From a virus, in the IMG/VR virus record IMGVR_UViG_3300032893_000077, positions 1-48,634 of that record: a stretch of 48,634 nucleotides of DNA. The stretch is one strand, 5' to 3'. Both the position numbers and the translations under genes were made by a program. A model generated the notes under the pieces. That model did not search any database. It had not been told where the DNA came from and was given only the letters and a program-made list of their open reading frames with translations. Positions 13,344 to 21,231 of the stretch are shown here, in pieces (position 1 is the stretch's first letter; each line of letters opens with the position of its first letter).

Positions 13344-13516
13344 GGCTTCCCTGTCAGTGGAGGCACGTAGGAGCCCCGCGCGAATCCTGCTGCGACCCCG
13401 ATGAGCGCAACACCCGCCACCTTCAACTCAGGCATGTCGCCCAACCACAGATGATTTACGACGAGCAGGCCAGCGCCCACCACGACATAGCCAAGCATCT
13501 CAAGATACTGAGTCAT
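13340..13516 (-). CDS. 58-aa two-span membrane protein, holin candidate
   Basis: ATG at 13516 follows GGAGA. Two hydrophobic segments (about residues 8-25 and 33-48) are joined by a short acidic loop, and the C-terminus is short and polar. Size, topology and position just before peptidoglycan- and protein-degrading genes fit a small holin. The stop overlaps the protease start. Confidence 0.55.
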   Translation of the reverse strand: MTQYLEMLGYVVVGAGLLVVNHLWLGDMPELKVAGVALIGVAAGFARGSYVPPLTGKP

Positions 13517-13554
13517 CTTGCCGAGTCTCCATGTATCGCATAAGTTCCAAATCA

Positions 13555-13619
13555 GAGGGCGGGGAAGTCGTCACCACAGCCGCATCCCCATTCCAATCGT
13601 TTTTCTAATCCCCGCCCTC
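13555..13619. other. 11-base perfect inverted repeat in a lysis-region gap
   Basis: GAGGGCGGGGA (13555-13565) and TCCCCGCCCTC (13609-13619) could pair around a 43-base loop in the otherwise empty 13517-13664 gap. No T-run follows either arm, so this is not a standard terminator. It may be an RNA structure that separates the XhlA-like gene from the genes after it. Confidence 0.6.
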
Positions 13620-13664
13620 CAATGCCGTTCATACGCTTTTAGCCGCCCTACTGCTAGGGACGCA

Positions 13665-13862
13665 TCAGACGTTCGATAACAGCCCCAATAGACCCCCCAG
13701 CAGCATCGCTAACGCATAGAGTCCCTTCTGATTCGCTCTTTCCGTTGCCTGCTGCTGCTCCAGTATCTTCACTCTCTTTTTCAAATCCTCGTGGTCTGTC
13801 GCGATGATGGTCCTTAGTTCCACCAGGATGTCGTGGTCGGATTTTCCTTCCAGGTCGTACAC
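13665..13862 (-). CDS. XhlA-like lysis protein
   Basis: A charged coiled coil (DHEDLKKRVKILEQQQATERAN) is followed by one C-terminal membrane span (LYALAMLLGGLLGLL), the layout of haemolysin XhlA-type proteins that assist holins. The start is ambiguous. A GTG at 13862 gives 65 aa but has no ribosome site. An ATT at 13877 is 9 bases after GGAGG and gives 70 aa. Confidence 0.6.
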   Translation of the reverse strand: MYDLEGKSDHDILVELRTIIATDHEDLKKRVKILEQQQATERANQKGLYALAMLLGGLLGLLSNV

Positions 13863-13866
13863 ACGA

Positions 13867-14175
13867 TCATCGTGAATGCCGCACGCCCTCCGCCTCCCGC
13901 TTGGCGCAGTCAGCGCACTCATTGGCCATTGCAGCATCCGCCTTCAGGTCTGTCGCCTGCATCTTCTCTTCGTCGGTGGTCAACTTGTCCCACAACTTTC
14001 CTTGGCTGACCTTCATATCGGAATATTGGCTGTTGATGCTCTCGAATCTGGTCTTGATAACCGCCACATCGGTTTGCATCTGGTTGATCGAATTCCATGC
14101 AAATGCGCCCATGAACGCCAACACTGAAAGGAGAATGACGATGATACCTGCGAAGGCTTTTTGCCAATCAATCAT
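13867..14175 (-). CDS. Membrane-anchored coiled-coil protein, inner spanin candidate
   Basis: 102 aa. Residues 6-28 form a membrane span (AFAGIIVILLSVLAFMGAFAW) and the remainder is a charged, helical periplasmic domain with two Cys (ECADC) near the end. This matches an Rz-type inner spanin in layout. The ATG at 14175 follows AAAGGGG; a longer frame upstream is not needed. Confidence 0.6.
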   Translation of the reverse strand: MIDWQKAFAGIIVILLSVLAFMGAFAWNSINQMQTDVAVIKTRFESINSQYSDMKVSQGKLWDKLTTDEEKMQATDLKADAAMANECADCAKREAEGVRHSR

Positions 14176-14291
14176 CCAGAACCCCTTTAGAAGCTCGTAG
14201 GGCCGATACGAATGTAGAATAATCGAGGGGCTAGGCATAGACGGGTTTTACCTACTTTCTGTTGCTCTATTCCCACAGGTGGCTAGCATCC

Positions 14292-14351
14292 TCAAGGACA
14301 TTCAGCAGGCACCGTGAAAATGGCGGTCGATGGAGATGTCCCCAGCACGCA
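14292..14351 (-). pseudogene. Orphan copy of a tail-gene C-terminus
   Basis: Twenty reverse-strand codons encode CVLGTSPSTAIFTVPAECP and a stop. They match the last residues of the gene ending at 14830 (CILGTSPSTAIFEVPACC) in 15 of 18 positions, although many third codon positions differ. The HNH gene lies between the two copies. The copy appears to be the displaced 3' end of a tail gene left by an insertion or exchange. Confidence 0.7.
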
Positions 14352-14393
14352 AGTCGTAGCATAATCACCAATGGGGTGGTACTCTGTATTCCT

Positions 14394-14864
14394 ATGCGTC
14401 GCACTGCCATCGAAAGATTCAATGCGTTCATTCAGAAAACCGACACATGCTGGTTTTGGACAGGCAACATCGACAAAGATGGTTATGGGAAATTCCGTTT
14501 CGGCCCTCGAAAGATGCCAGCTCATCGTTGGAGTTATGAACATTTTGTTGGACCCATACCGACCAAATATGAAATAGATCACACTTGTCATAACAGCGAC
14601 CCGTTTTGTCCAAGGGGAACTGCTTGTATGCATCGTAGGTGCGTCAATCCGGCGCATCTCGAAGCCGTATCTGGAGCGGAAAACAATGCTCGTCGAGGCC
14701 GTCGCATAAAGTTTTGCAAGCGCGGCCATATTTTCGATGAAAAGAACACCTACCTTGTTCCTTTGGGTCGCGAATGTCGAACTTGCGCGAACCAACGTTC
14801 AAAGGCGTGGCGTGTCAAACAACGCATGATTAACAGCACGCTGGCACCTCAAATATCGCAGTAG
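14394..14864 (+). CDS. HNH endonuclease (HNH_3 type), antisense insertion
   Basis: 156 aa, on the strand opposite the late genes. CWFWTGNIDKDGYGKF (about residues 19-34) and the AHRWSYEHFVGPIP strand lead to the EIDHTCHN catalytic core, then CVNPAHLEAV, with a C-terminal zinc knuckle (CKRGH ... CRTC). This is the order of phage homing HNH_3 enzymes. The 3' end overlaps the tail gene's last 35 bases. A TG-TACTCT extended -10 lies eight bases before the start and no ribosome site is seen. Confidence 0.85.
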   Translation: MRRTAIERFNAFIQKTDTCWFWTGNIDKDGYGKFRFGPRKMPAHRWSYEHFVGPIPTKYEIDHTCHNSDPFCPRGTACMHRRCVNPAHLEAVSGAENNARRGRRIKFCKRGHIFDEKNTYLVPLGRECRTCANQRSKAWRVKQRMINSTLAPQISQ

Positions 14865-16176
14865 ACGGGGAAGTCCCTAAGATGCAACTGCCGCCCCATA
14901 GTTGTGCGCCACTTGGACACACAGTCCTACCGCATGTAGTAGGCACGCCAGATGCACAGGAATCACCGCAGAAGCAGGGAGTCCCGGTCACACACACGCC
15001 CAACCCACTGGAATAAGGCTGTACGCAGCCGGGATTCGGGGTGGCTGTAGGGCCTGTCGTCGGAGTCGGGAATGGAGGCGGTACGGTCGGCGTCGGTACG
15101 GCGGTAAAGGTCGGTGTCGCCGTAGGAGCATTATAGGTCGGGGTGGCCGTCGCTACCGCTTGCGTCGGCGTCGAAGTCGGACTTCCACCGGAACAGGGGC
15201 ACGGACCCGATGGATTGCATCCATTGACATAAATCGTATCAGGGAAAGAGAACGAATTTATCAGGGTGCATTGCGCCAAACAGATCGGTGCCGGAGTCGC
15301 CCCTGCCGGATTGGCGGGTCCAAAGAAGCAAATCTGCTGCGCGTCGCACGTACTGGACGGGCACGCCGCACCTGTCGTCTGGGAGGCGCATCCGAACCCT
15401 ACGGCATTAAACCCCGGACTACAGAGCGGCACCGGAAGCCCTCCCAACATGAAACTCTGCAGAATGGACACGGAACTGCCCACTGACGCCGATGCCGTGA
15501 GGTGAGTGCTTAGAGCGGTAGTGGCGGCCGTAATCTTGTAGGTCGTCCCCATCGCCACTTCCTTGCCTGAATCCTGCTTTACCCCCGCCGCAGGCTGCGT
15601 AAAGCCGTTGGTGGCACCTGATGCGCTGGCGATGGTGCTGCCACCACTCTTGTCCAGAAACCCCGCCACAGCCACTTCCGTGACTTGAGACAAGGAGGCC
15701 GTCGTGCCGGCGCTCCAGGTCGTGCTCGAGCCGGCCGCGGTATTGGTAGCGACCGCATCAGGCAGGGCAACGAACAGGTTGCTGAACTCGTACATGTAGA
15801 CAACCTGTCCACAGGTGCCAGTCCCGGCATTGTCGGTGATGGTGATGGTGGTAGCCCCGGATGGGTGATTAGGGGACGTGAATACCGAAATGACCCCATT
15901 AGCTCCGCTCACCATGCCCTGCAGAACCCACGTACCACCATTGTTGTCGGAGACTAAAATGGGCACCGGATTGGTGCTGGAACCTGCCGCGCCCACCATC
16001 ATCACCCACGTATCCCCTGCGTTGGTAGGGGTGAATGACGAGGTAATACTGCCGCAGGTAGCGGTGGCGGTAGGGGATGCGGTTATGTAGGCGGGGGTAT
16101 CTGTGCTTCGTAAGAACGGGGCAAACGCCGCTATGAACAGGAGAGTCAGGAATAGCGGGATGAGATATTTGCGCAC
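14830..16176 (-). CDS. Secreted Cys-rich protein with Pro/Thr linker
   Basis: 448 aa, GTG start. Residues 1-22 are a signal peptide (basic RK, long Leu/Phe core). Next comes a beta-rich domain (about 30-245), a Cys-rich module (about 250-330), a linker of Pro-Thr-Ala repeats (about 333-380) and a second Cys-rich C-terminal domain ending ACC. Disulfides imply an extracytoplasmic fate. It is the last of four adjacent genes with signal peptides. It could be a phage-coded surface protein or a virion protein assembled after export. Its 3' end is repeated at 14292-14351. Confidence 0.65.
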   Translation of the reverse strand: MRKYLIPLFLTLLFIAAFAPFLRSTDTPAYITASPTATATCGSITSSFTPTNAGDTWVMMVGAAGSSTNPVPILVSDNNGGTWVLQGMVSGANGVISVFTSPNHPSGATTITITDNAGTGTCGQVVYMYEFSNLFVALPDAVATNTAAGSSTTWSAGTTASLSQVTEVAVAGFLDKSGGSTIASASGATNGFTQPAAGVKQDSGKEVAMGTTYKITAATTALSTHLTASASVGSSVSILQSFMLGGLPVPLCSPGFNAVGFGCASQTTGAACPSSTCDAQQICFFGPANPAGATPAPICLAQCTLINSFSFPDTIYVNGCNPSGPCPCSGGSPTSTPTQAVATATPTYNAPTATPTFTAVPTPTVPPPFPTPTTGPTATPNPGCVQPYSSGLGVCVTGTPCFCGDSCASGVPTTCGRTVCPSGAQLWGGSCILGTSPSTAIFEVPACC

Positions 16177-16180
16177 ACTA

Positions 16181-16723
16181 TTACGGGACGCATTCGTCGA
16201 TACGAATCAGGCTGGTCAGGGTTAGGTCGGGACCGTTCGCGCACATACCAAAACCGGAGGGTAGGATGGTCGTTCCCTGAAGGCCGCAGCCATACCCCTT
16301 GGGCGAAGGAAGATCGCAAAGGGTGGACATGGAGGGCATCCAGTGCGTGTGGTCAGGTCTGGAGATATGTCCCTCGGACTTTGGAGCGATATTCCAACAC
16401 TGGCCATCTAAACAGAGCATCTCGGTATTCTTGGGATTATGATTCTGTACCGATACCGCGATGTCGAAGTGACAGACATAGATGTTCGGGTCCGAGTCGG
16501 GGCTTGTGATGCCCGCCGGAGGCACCCAAAGGTAGTTCGTCGTGCAATTCTGCCCAGGGCCCATATTGGGCTGGACGGGAATTTTCTCGCCCGCTCCGGC
16601 GTCGCATTCACCAACCATCACGCCATGCGTAGACGCCAAGAATGGGCCGCCGTGGACGCAGGTGGTCTGCGGATGCCCCGTTGCCAACGCAGAAAGAAAC
16701 GCAAGAATTACCAGATGGCTCAT
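16181..16723 (-). CDS. Secreted Cys-containing protein, 180 aa
   Basis: Start at 16723, overlapping the tailspike stop (ATGA). Residues 1-17 (MSHLVILAFLSALATG) form a short signal peptide. The mature protein has about ten Cys residues and HTHW/Trp motifs but no domain I know. It belongs to the coupled group of exported proteins downstream of the adaptor gene. Confidence 0.6.
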   Translation of the reverse strand: MSHLVILAFLSALATGHPQTTCVHGGPFLASTHGVMVGECDAGAGEKIPVQPNMGPGQNCTTNYLWVPPAGITSPDSDPNIYVCHFDIAVSVQNHNPKNTEMLCLDGQCWNIAPKSEGHISRPDHTHWMPSMSTLCDLPSPKGYGCGLQGTTILPSGFGMCANGPDLTLTSLIRIDECVP

Positions 16724-19239
16724 CGCATCTGCTGCCAATTGATGAAGTGCCCCGGGACACCGACTGCAATTACATAATCGGCCACCGAGCTGCAGCCGAC
16801 AGGCCCCGCAGTCTGTGTGTTGCCGCCACCTGAGCCGAGGTCTTGGCAGAAAATCTCCCCGCCTCCGTTAACGCAAGGCGCATAGATTAGCGCCACTCCA
16901 TCGGACGCGCCGAGCGCCACGTTGAATCCTGAGCAAGCGTTATGGCCGTTCAGGTCCAAAGTAAAGCCCGAGCCCGAAGGCGCGACGATCGACACCATGC
17001 CCAGTGCATTCACGCCCGACCCGGTGACATGCGTATCGCAAACGGATTGCGGTCCGGCGACAGCCGCGCCGGTGCCGGGACAGCCGTTGGGAGCGGGGCT
17101 ATTAGCGACCAGATTCACGCACCAAGTATCGTTGAAATCACAATCAAACGTGTTGTTCATGAACGTTTGCGCCCAGACGTTCTCGACCGTGTAGAGAGGT
17201 CCGCTGGTAAAGCCCGCAGGGTCGATATGGAAGGTGTTATCGAAGACATTCAGCGCCCCGCCGCTGGTGTTGTCATCGAACGACACCACAGCTCCAGTGG
17301 TCGGATTGCCGGTGTCCTGAATCTCCCCGTAGAAGTTGGAATGTCTCAACCCTCCCTGCACCCACATTCCCGAGTACCAGTGCTCCGCCACCAAATTCCG
17401 CATCTGGAGGTTGCTGTTACCCCCGCTCAATGCGATAGCGAACTTGGACACGTTGGTGTTCGGATCGCTCGGATTGACGTTGAGGGTGTAGAAATTGTCC
17501 GCGGTCAAGTACCACGCGAAATCCGCCCATAATCCGGGCCCGTAGCCGGTGCTTATGCCCAAATCGTTGTTGAGATGGACGTTCTGGGTAGACCCCGCGC
17601 TGGTCGAAACCAGAGTCTGATACAGCGAACTAGCCGTAGGCGGAGCCACCGGAGTCGCGATGGGCGACGGTAGCGTATAAGGCGTAGGAGACGCCGTAGG
17701 AGTAGGCGTCACGCTAGGCGTAGCCGTTGGACTGCCGCTTCCCGTAGGTGTCGGTGAGGGACGGGTTGGCGGCGCGGCCGGAGTCGGCACCGAAGTGGGC
17801 GCCGCGGTCGAAATAATGACCGGATTGTGGGTGGTGATGACCCAAGGAAAATCACCCGCCATCTGGTCATCATGTGGGTCGGTGACTTCAGCACCGTATA
17901 AATAGATTCCGACGGACAGTACGCCGCCCAAATTAGCTGTGGTCCCTTTGAAGTCCACCTGCACATGATCGATGGTTCCCTGAGCCGCCTGATTGGAAGT
18001 GGACCCGACTCGGCCCACCAATATGCCTCGTCTGCCCCCGTTGCCCGTGTAGGTCGCCCCTGAAATCTGGGACGAGATGAGGAGGTCGTGAATGTGATAG
18101 TAGCTGCTACCTGCCAAGTCCAAGGCATAGTAGGTGGAACCTGCGTCGTTGCAGATGACACTCGGTCCCAGCCCCATCCCCTGTGGCCATCCACCGAAAG
18201 ACAGCCCCTGGAGCATGGTCATATCCAAAGAGGTATGAATCCGGCAGCAGAGATTGGCCGGTGGAGGCACCAATATCGGACGGATACAGGGAGTTTCGCT
18301 TGAATACCCCGTTCCAGCCCCCGAGGACGGGCAGGCAGCGTCAATGGCGTTCATTATGGCGGTGGAATCATCGGTCTTTCCATCGCACTTGGCGCCGTAA
18401 TCCATGATGTTGATCAGACCTGCACTGGACGTGGCCCCGCACATGAGTCGTAGATCAGCCACATTGGTGATGGACCCTCCCGAGGTCGTCACCTGCATCA
18501 GCAACTGGGCGTCCGCCGGCATGGTGGGTCTTGAAGCATCGATAGAATCAATAAGGTAATGGGTGCCTGTTACCCGCGTAAAATTAGCCAATCCCGAGTT
18601 GGAACCCGTGGTATTCTCGTCCATCGCCACCCAAGTAGTGGAACTGTCTTGAAAGACGATGGCGTTACCTCCCGGGCAATCGGAGCCTCCCGTAGGGCCT
18701 GTTACCGAAGAAAGCCCGCAAGTGGAGCGGTAGCCAAAATTATAGGCCACGCAAGCCGTCGCGAACGTCATAGTAAGCCCGGAAGTGGTGGTCCCCAGGC
18801 ATGAGTTCGGATTGGCGGTTCCGGCGGGTTGTATGACGTTGGAGACGCAATTCGCGCCGCCTAATTCCTTGTAGCGGGAGGCATCCTCACCGGAGAGCGA
18901 ATTGTAGAGCTGCCCCGGGTACTGGGAGCCGCCGAAAGCCGAGCTTTGCGGATTGACGGCATTCAGTACATTGGCGACGTTGGAGTCATCGAATCCGCCC
19001 CGGTTATCGCCAAGCATGGACCCCTTGCCGAACGGCTGCGGTCCCCCGAAGGCATTGGGCGAGGACCGTGGCCCCGGCGTTCCCACTCCAGTCGGGGTTG
19101 CCGTCAAAGTAGGTGTGGCAGTCGCGGTCGCCGTAGCGGTCGCGGTAGGCGTCGGCGTTGCCACCTGCGCATGGCTTGTTCTCGCCACCAGCAGCAGCAC
19201 CGCGATCGCGAACCCCAGTGATAGCAATGCCTGCTTCAT
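16720..19239 (-). CDS. Beta-helix tailspike-like protein with signal peptide
   Basis: 839 aa. Residues 1-24 form a canonical signal peptide ending SHA|Q, then a Pro/Thr/Ala repeat linker. After a Cys-containing domain, MDYGAKCDGKTDD at about 279-291 marks a pectate-lyase-type right-handed beta helix, as in capsule-degrading tailspikes. A second Pro/Thr linker interrupts the helix region near residues 490-550. A Sec signal on a tailspike is unexpected because virion proteins normally assemble in the cytoplasm. It may instead be a released polysaccharide depolymerase. Start 19239 overlaps the upstream stop. Confidence 0.7.
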   Translation of the reverse strand: MKQALLSLGFAIAVLLLVARTSHAQVATPTPTATATATATATPTLTATPTGVGTPGPRSSPNAFGGPQPFGKGSMLGDNRGGFDDSNVANVLNAVNPQSSAFGGSQYPGQLYNSLSGEDASRYKELGGANCVSNVIQPAGTANPNSCLGTTTSGLTMTFATACVAYNFGYRSTCGLSSVTGPTGGSDCPGGNAIVFQDSSTTWVAMDENTTGSNSGLANFTRVTGTHYLIDSIDASRPTMPADAQLLMQVTTSGGSITNVADLRLMCGATSSAGLINIMDYGAKCDGKTDDSTAIMNAIDAACPSSGAGTGYSSETPCIRPILVPPPANLCCRIHTSLDMTMLQGLSFGGWPQGMGLGPSVICNDAGSTYYALDLAGSSYYHIHDLLISSQISGATYTGNGGRRGILVGRVGSTSNQAAQGTIDHVQVDFKGTTANLGGVLSVGIYLYGAEVTDPHDDQMAGDFPWVITTHNPVIISTAAPTSVPTPAAPPTRPSPTPTGSGSPTATPSVTPTPTASPTPYTLPSPIATPVAPPTASSLYQTLVSTSAGSTQNVHLNNDLGISTGYGPGLWADFAWYLTADNFYTLNVNPSDPNTNVSKFAIALSGGNSNLQMRNLVAEHWYSGMWVQGGLRHSNFYGEIQDTGNPTTGAVVSFDDNTSGGALNVFDNTFHIDPAGFTSGPLYTVENVWAQTFMNNTFDCDFNDTWCVNLVANSPAPNGCPGTGAAVAGPQSVCDTHVTGSGVNALGMVSIVAPSGSGFTLDLNGHNACSGFNVALGASDGVALIYAPCVNGGGEIFCQDLGSGGGNTQTAGPVGCSSVADYVIAVGVPGHFINWQQMR

Positions 19240-19694
19240 GGAAGGGTGGTAGGACTCACCTTCATGGACGCCGCCGTACACACCGCGTCCCATTCGGAAC
19301 TCAGAATTGACGCTCCACCGGCACTCGGGAAATTGATGACCGTATGCTGCCAGCCGGATCCACCCGTCGGCAGCGGGTATCCCCGGGCGAGGTTGGCATT
19401 GGGTGCCGGACTTGCCGCAGCGCATGGAGACGCTGACGCCGCCGGAAGCACGTAGCAGCTGTCGGTTCCTGCAGTCCCCCCATTCACGGCGAAGTCTAGA
19501 TAGAGAGTCTTCCCACCGGTCCCGTAGAGAGAGGTGGCGCAGGTAACGACCGCAACCGGCGTTGAGGTGCCAACGGAAATGGGCGTAGCCGATGCGGTGA
19601 CTCCCGGGGCATAACCGTTGTTCGTCCAGCTACGCGCTGTTGCCGCCACACAGAGCAGCAAGGCGACCGGAATGAATGGAATCAGTTTCTTCAT
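19236..19694 (-). CDS. Small secreted protein, 152 aa
   Basis: Residues 1-22 form a signal peptide (MKKLIPFIPVALLLCVAATARS). The mature chain is Ala/Ser/Gly/Thr-rich with four Cys and is predicted beta. It is the first of the four-gene exported group and overlaps the tailspike start by ATGA. Unknown family. Confidence 0.6.
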   Translation of the reverse strand: MKKLIPFIPVALLLCVAATARSWTNNGYAPGVTASATPISVGTSTPVAVVTCATSLYGTGGKTLYLDFAVNGGTAGTDSCYVLPAASASPCAAASPAPNANLARGYPLPTGGSGWQHTVINFPSAGGASILSSEWDAVCTAASMKVSPTTLP

Positions 19695-19697
19695 AGT

Positions 19698-20720
19698 TCA
19701 GTACCCAACTGCAAGAAAGTTCTCGAAGGCGGTCGTTATCGCATCATAATCAATCGGTCCCTGCCAGCCCATTCTGCGAATCGTCAGCTTCAAATCTTCT
19801 GGTCCCCGATCGTTGCGAATGGCTCTATTTATCTTGTTCTCGAATTTGCCTTCTTCCTGATTCGATACGTTGCGCCAGAAGGCTGCCTGATCCAAGTTCC
19901 CCATTCGTATCGCCCTGCCTGATTCGTTGCTGGCAAGGTAGGTCTTGGCGTAGGTGCGGATGATGTCCGAATCAATGGTCGGCGGCAGGTAATCCCCATA
20001 GCTCAATAGAGGCGGTGTCTGCCAGAAGGTGTAGTGAAGGGTCACCGAGTTGGACGGATAGGGGTATACCTCCACCATCTTGGGTATGCCGGTCATGTTC
20101 AGGTTGGAGTTCAGTTCCGCCCAATACTCGGGGTAGCTCGAGATGAGAAACCTAGATGGCACCATCCGGTTCATCTGGTCTTCGGAGATGCACCGAAGGG
20201 GTCTGAACACGAAATCGACCATGAACACGCCCAACTGTCTGGCTGTCGGGTCCAAGGGGAAATATCTCGGGATGATGAAATACGTCACGTTGGACTGCGT
20301 GAGTTGGTTGGTCCCCACCAGATACGAATTGTCGTAAGCGAAGGGAGTCTTCAGGATGAGATAACCCACCCCGTTCACTTCCTCGCCATAGGCGATCTCG
20401 TACCAAGTGATGCCTATCTGCGGCCTGAACCACAGCCCCGTCATCCCCTGCGGCCACTGATAGAACGGATTGGTCTGCAGGGCCGCGAGAGCCGTTGAAT
20501 CCAGTGTTATGGTCGGCGTATCGAGGGTGAGCGAGATGGTGCCCGCCTGCATGGGAGCAGGAAGGTAAAGCTGACCGAATTGTCTTAGATGGCGGAACTT
20601 GGCGCGAGCGCAGAGTTCCTGATATCCCTGTGCGCAGTATTGGGTGGCTAGCTCGTACCCCTTGTCGAGGCCGAGTTGTGCAACGGCGCTTCGAGCAATT
20701 GATTGTAGGGTTTCGGCCAC
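19698..20720 (-). CDS. Phage adaptor-like structural protein, 340 aa
   Basis: GTG start. The N-terminal helix (QSIARSAVAQLGLDKGYELATQYC) and the pattern of repeated Pro-rich beta strands, ending in long charged helices (AKTYLASNESGRAIRMGN), resemble head-to-tail adaptor proteins of podoviruses. It is longer than the two putative adaptors near terminase. It may contact the portal or tail-hub ring. Confidence 0.55.
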   Translation of the reverse strand: MAETLQSIARSAVAQLGLDKGYELATQYCAQGYQELCARAKFRHLRQFGQLYLPAPMQAGTISLTLDTPTITLDSTALAALQTNPFYQWPQGMTGLWFRPQIGITWYEIAYGEEVNGVGYLILKTPFAYDNSYLVGTNQLTQSNVTYFIIPRYFPLDPTARQLGVFMVDFVFRPLRCISEDQMNRMVPSRFLISSYPEYWAELNSNLNMTGIPKMVEVYPYPSNSVTLHYTFWQTPPLLSYGDYLPPTIDSDIIRTYAKTYLASNESGRAIRMGNLDQAAFWRNVSNQEEGKFENKINRAIRNDRGPEDLKLTIRRMGWQGPIDYDAITTAFENFLAVGY

Positions 20721-20724
20721 AAAG

Positions 20725-20856
20725 CTATTTCTTGCCCTTCTTCTTGCCCATGAACGGCGATGAGGATGGAGTAAAGGCTTGCTTCACACCGAAAGCGCCG
20801 CCCTTGTCGATGCCCTTCTTGCCGCCGTGGAATCCCTTCATGGATTTCTTCTTCAT
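20725..20856 (-). CDS. 43-aa Lys/Gly-rich protein
   Basis: Starts at ATG 20856 overlapping the upstream TGA. It begins KKKSMKGFHGGKKG and ends MGKKKGKK. Highly basic small proteins of this kind occur in phage structural regions, possibly bound to DNA in the head. No family name. Confidence 0.55.
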   Translation of the reverse strand: MKKKSMKGFHGGKKGIDKGGAFGVKQAFTPSSSPFMGKKKGKK

Positions 20857-21077
20857 GAAAGCGCCTTCCCGACTTCGGACACGACCGCCTTGGACTTGCT
20901 CTTGCGCTTGCTGACGGTCTTTTTCTTCTTCATGGGCAGGTTCTTTTCCTTGGTCTTGGCGAAGTCCCGCATCTGGCTCTTGGTCATGGACTTGCGCAGC
21001 TTCTTGGCCATAGGGAAGTTCGCCCCATGCTCCGCTGCCGCCATCAACCTGCGCTGCTTCTTTGACTTGGCTGGCAT
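20853..21077 (-). CDS. DUF3008-like small basic protein, 74 aa
   Basis: Lys-rich throughout, with the block QRRLMAAAEHG followed by MTKSQMRDFA, which is typical of small DUF3008-like phage and bacterial proteins. A role with packaged DNA is possible. It lies between two other tiny genes with overlapping or near-adjacent ends. Confidence 0.65.
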   Translation of the reverse strand: MPAKSKKQRRLMAAAEHGANFPMAKKLRKSMTKSQMRDFAKTKEKNLPMKKKKTVSKRKSKSKAVVSEVGKALS

Positions 21078-21078
21078 G

Positions 21079-21231
21079 TTAATTCCCCGCTACCTTGCCG
21101 CCACTACCCGCAGAAGTGGGCTTGTTGCGAGTCTCCATCCCGCCATAACCCTTGCGCTGAATCCCATAGGGCATGGGACCGGACTTGGGCGCCGGAGGCA
21201 ACGGAGGCGTCTTTCCACCGAGGGGTTTCAT
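21079..21231 (-). CDS. 50-aa Pro/Gly/Lys-rich protein
   Basis: ATG at 21231 shares bases with the preceding TGA (TGATG). The chain is low-complexity (PPLPPAPKSGPMPYG, GSGGKVAGN), so probably flexible. It is part of the trio of tiny basic proteins after the beta-helix gene. Confidence 0.5.
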   Translation of the reverse strand: MKPLGGKTPPLPPAPKSGPMPYGIQRKGYGGMETRNKPTSAGSGGKVAGN

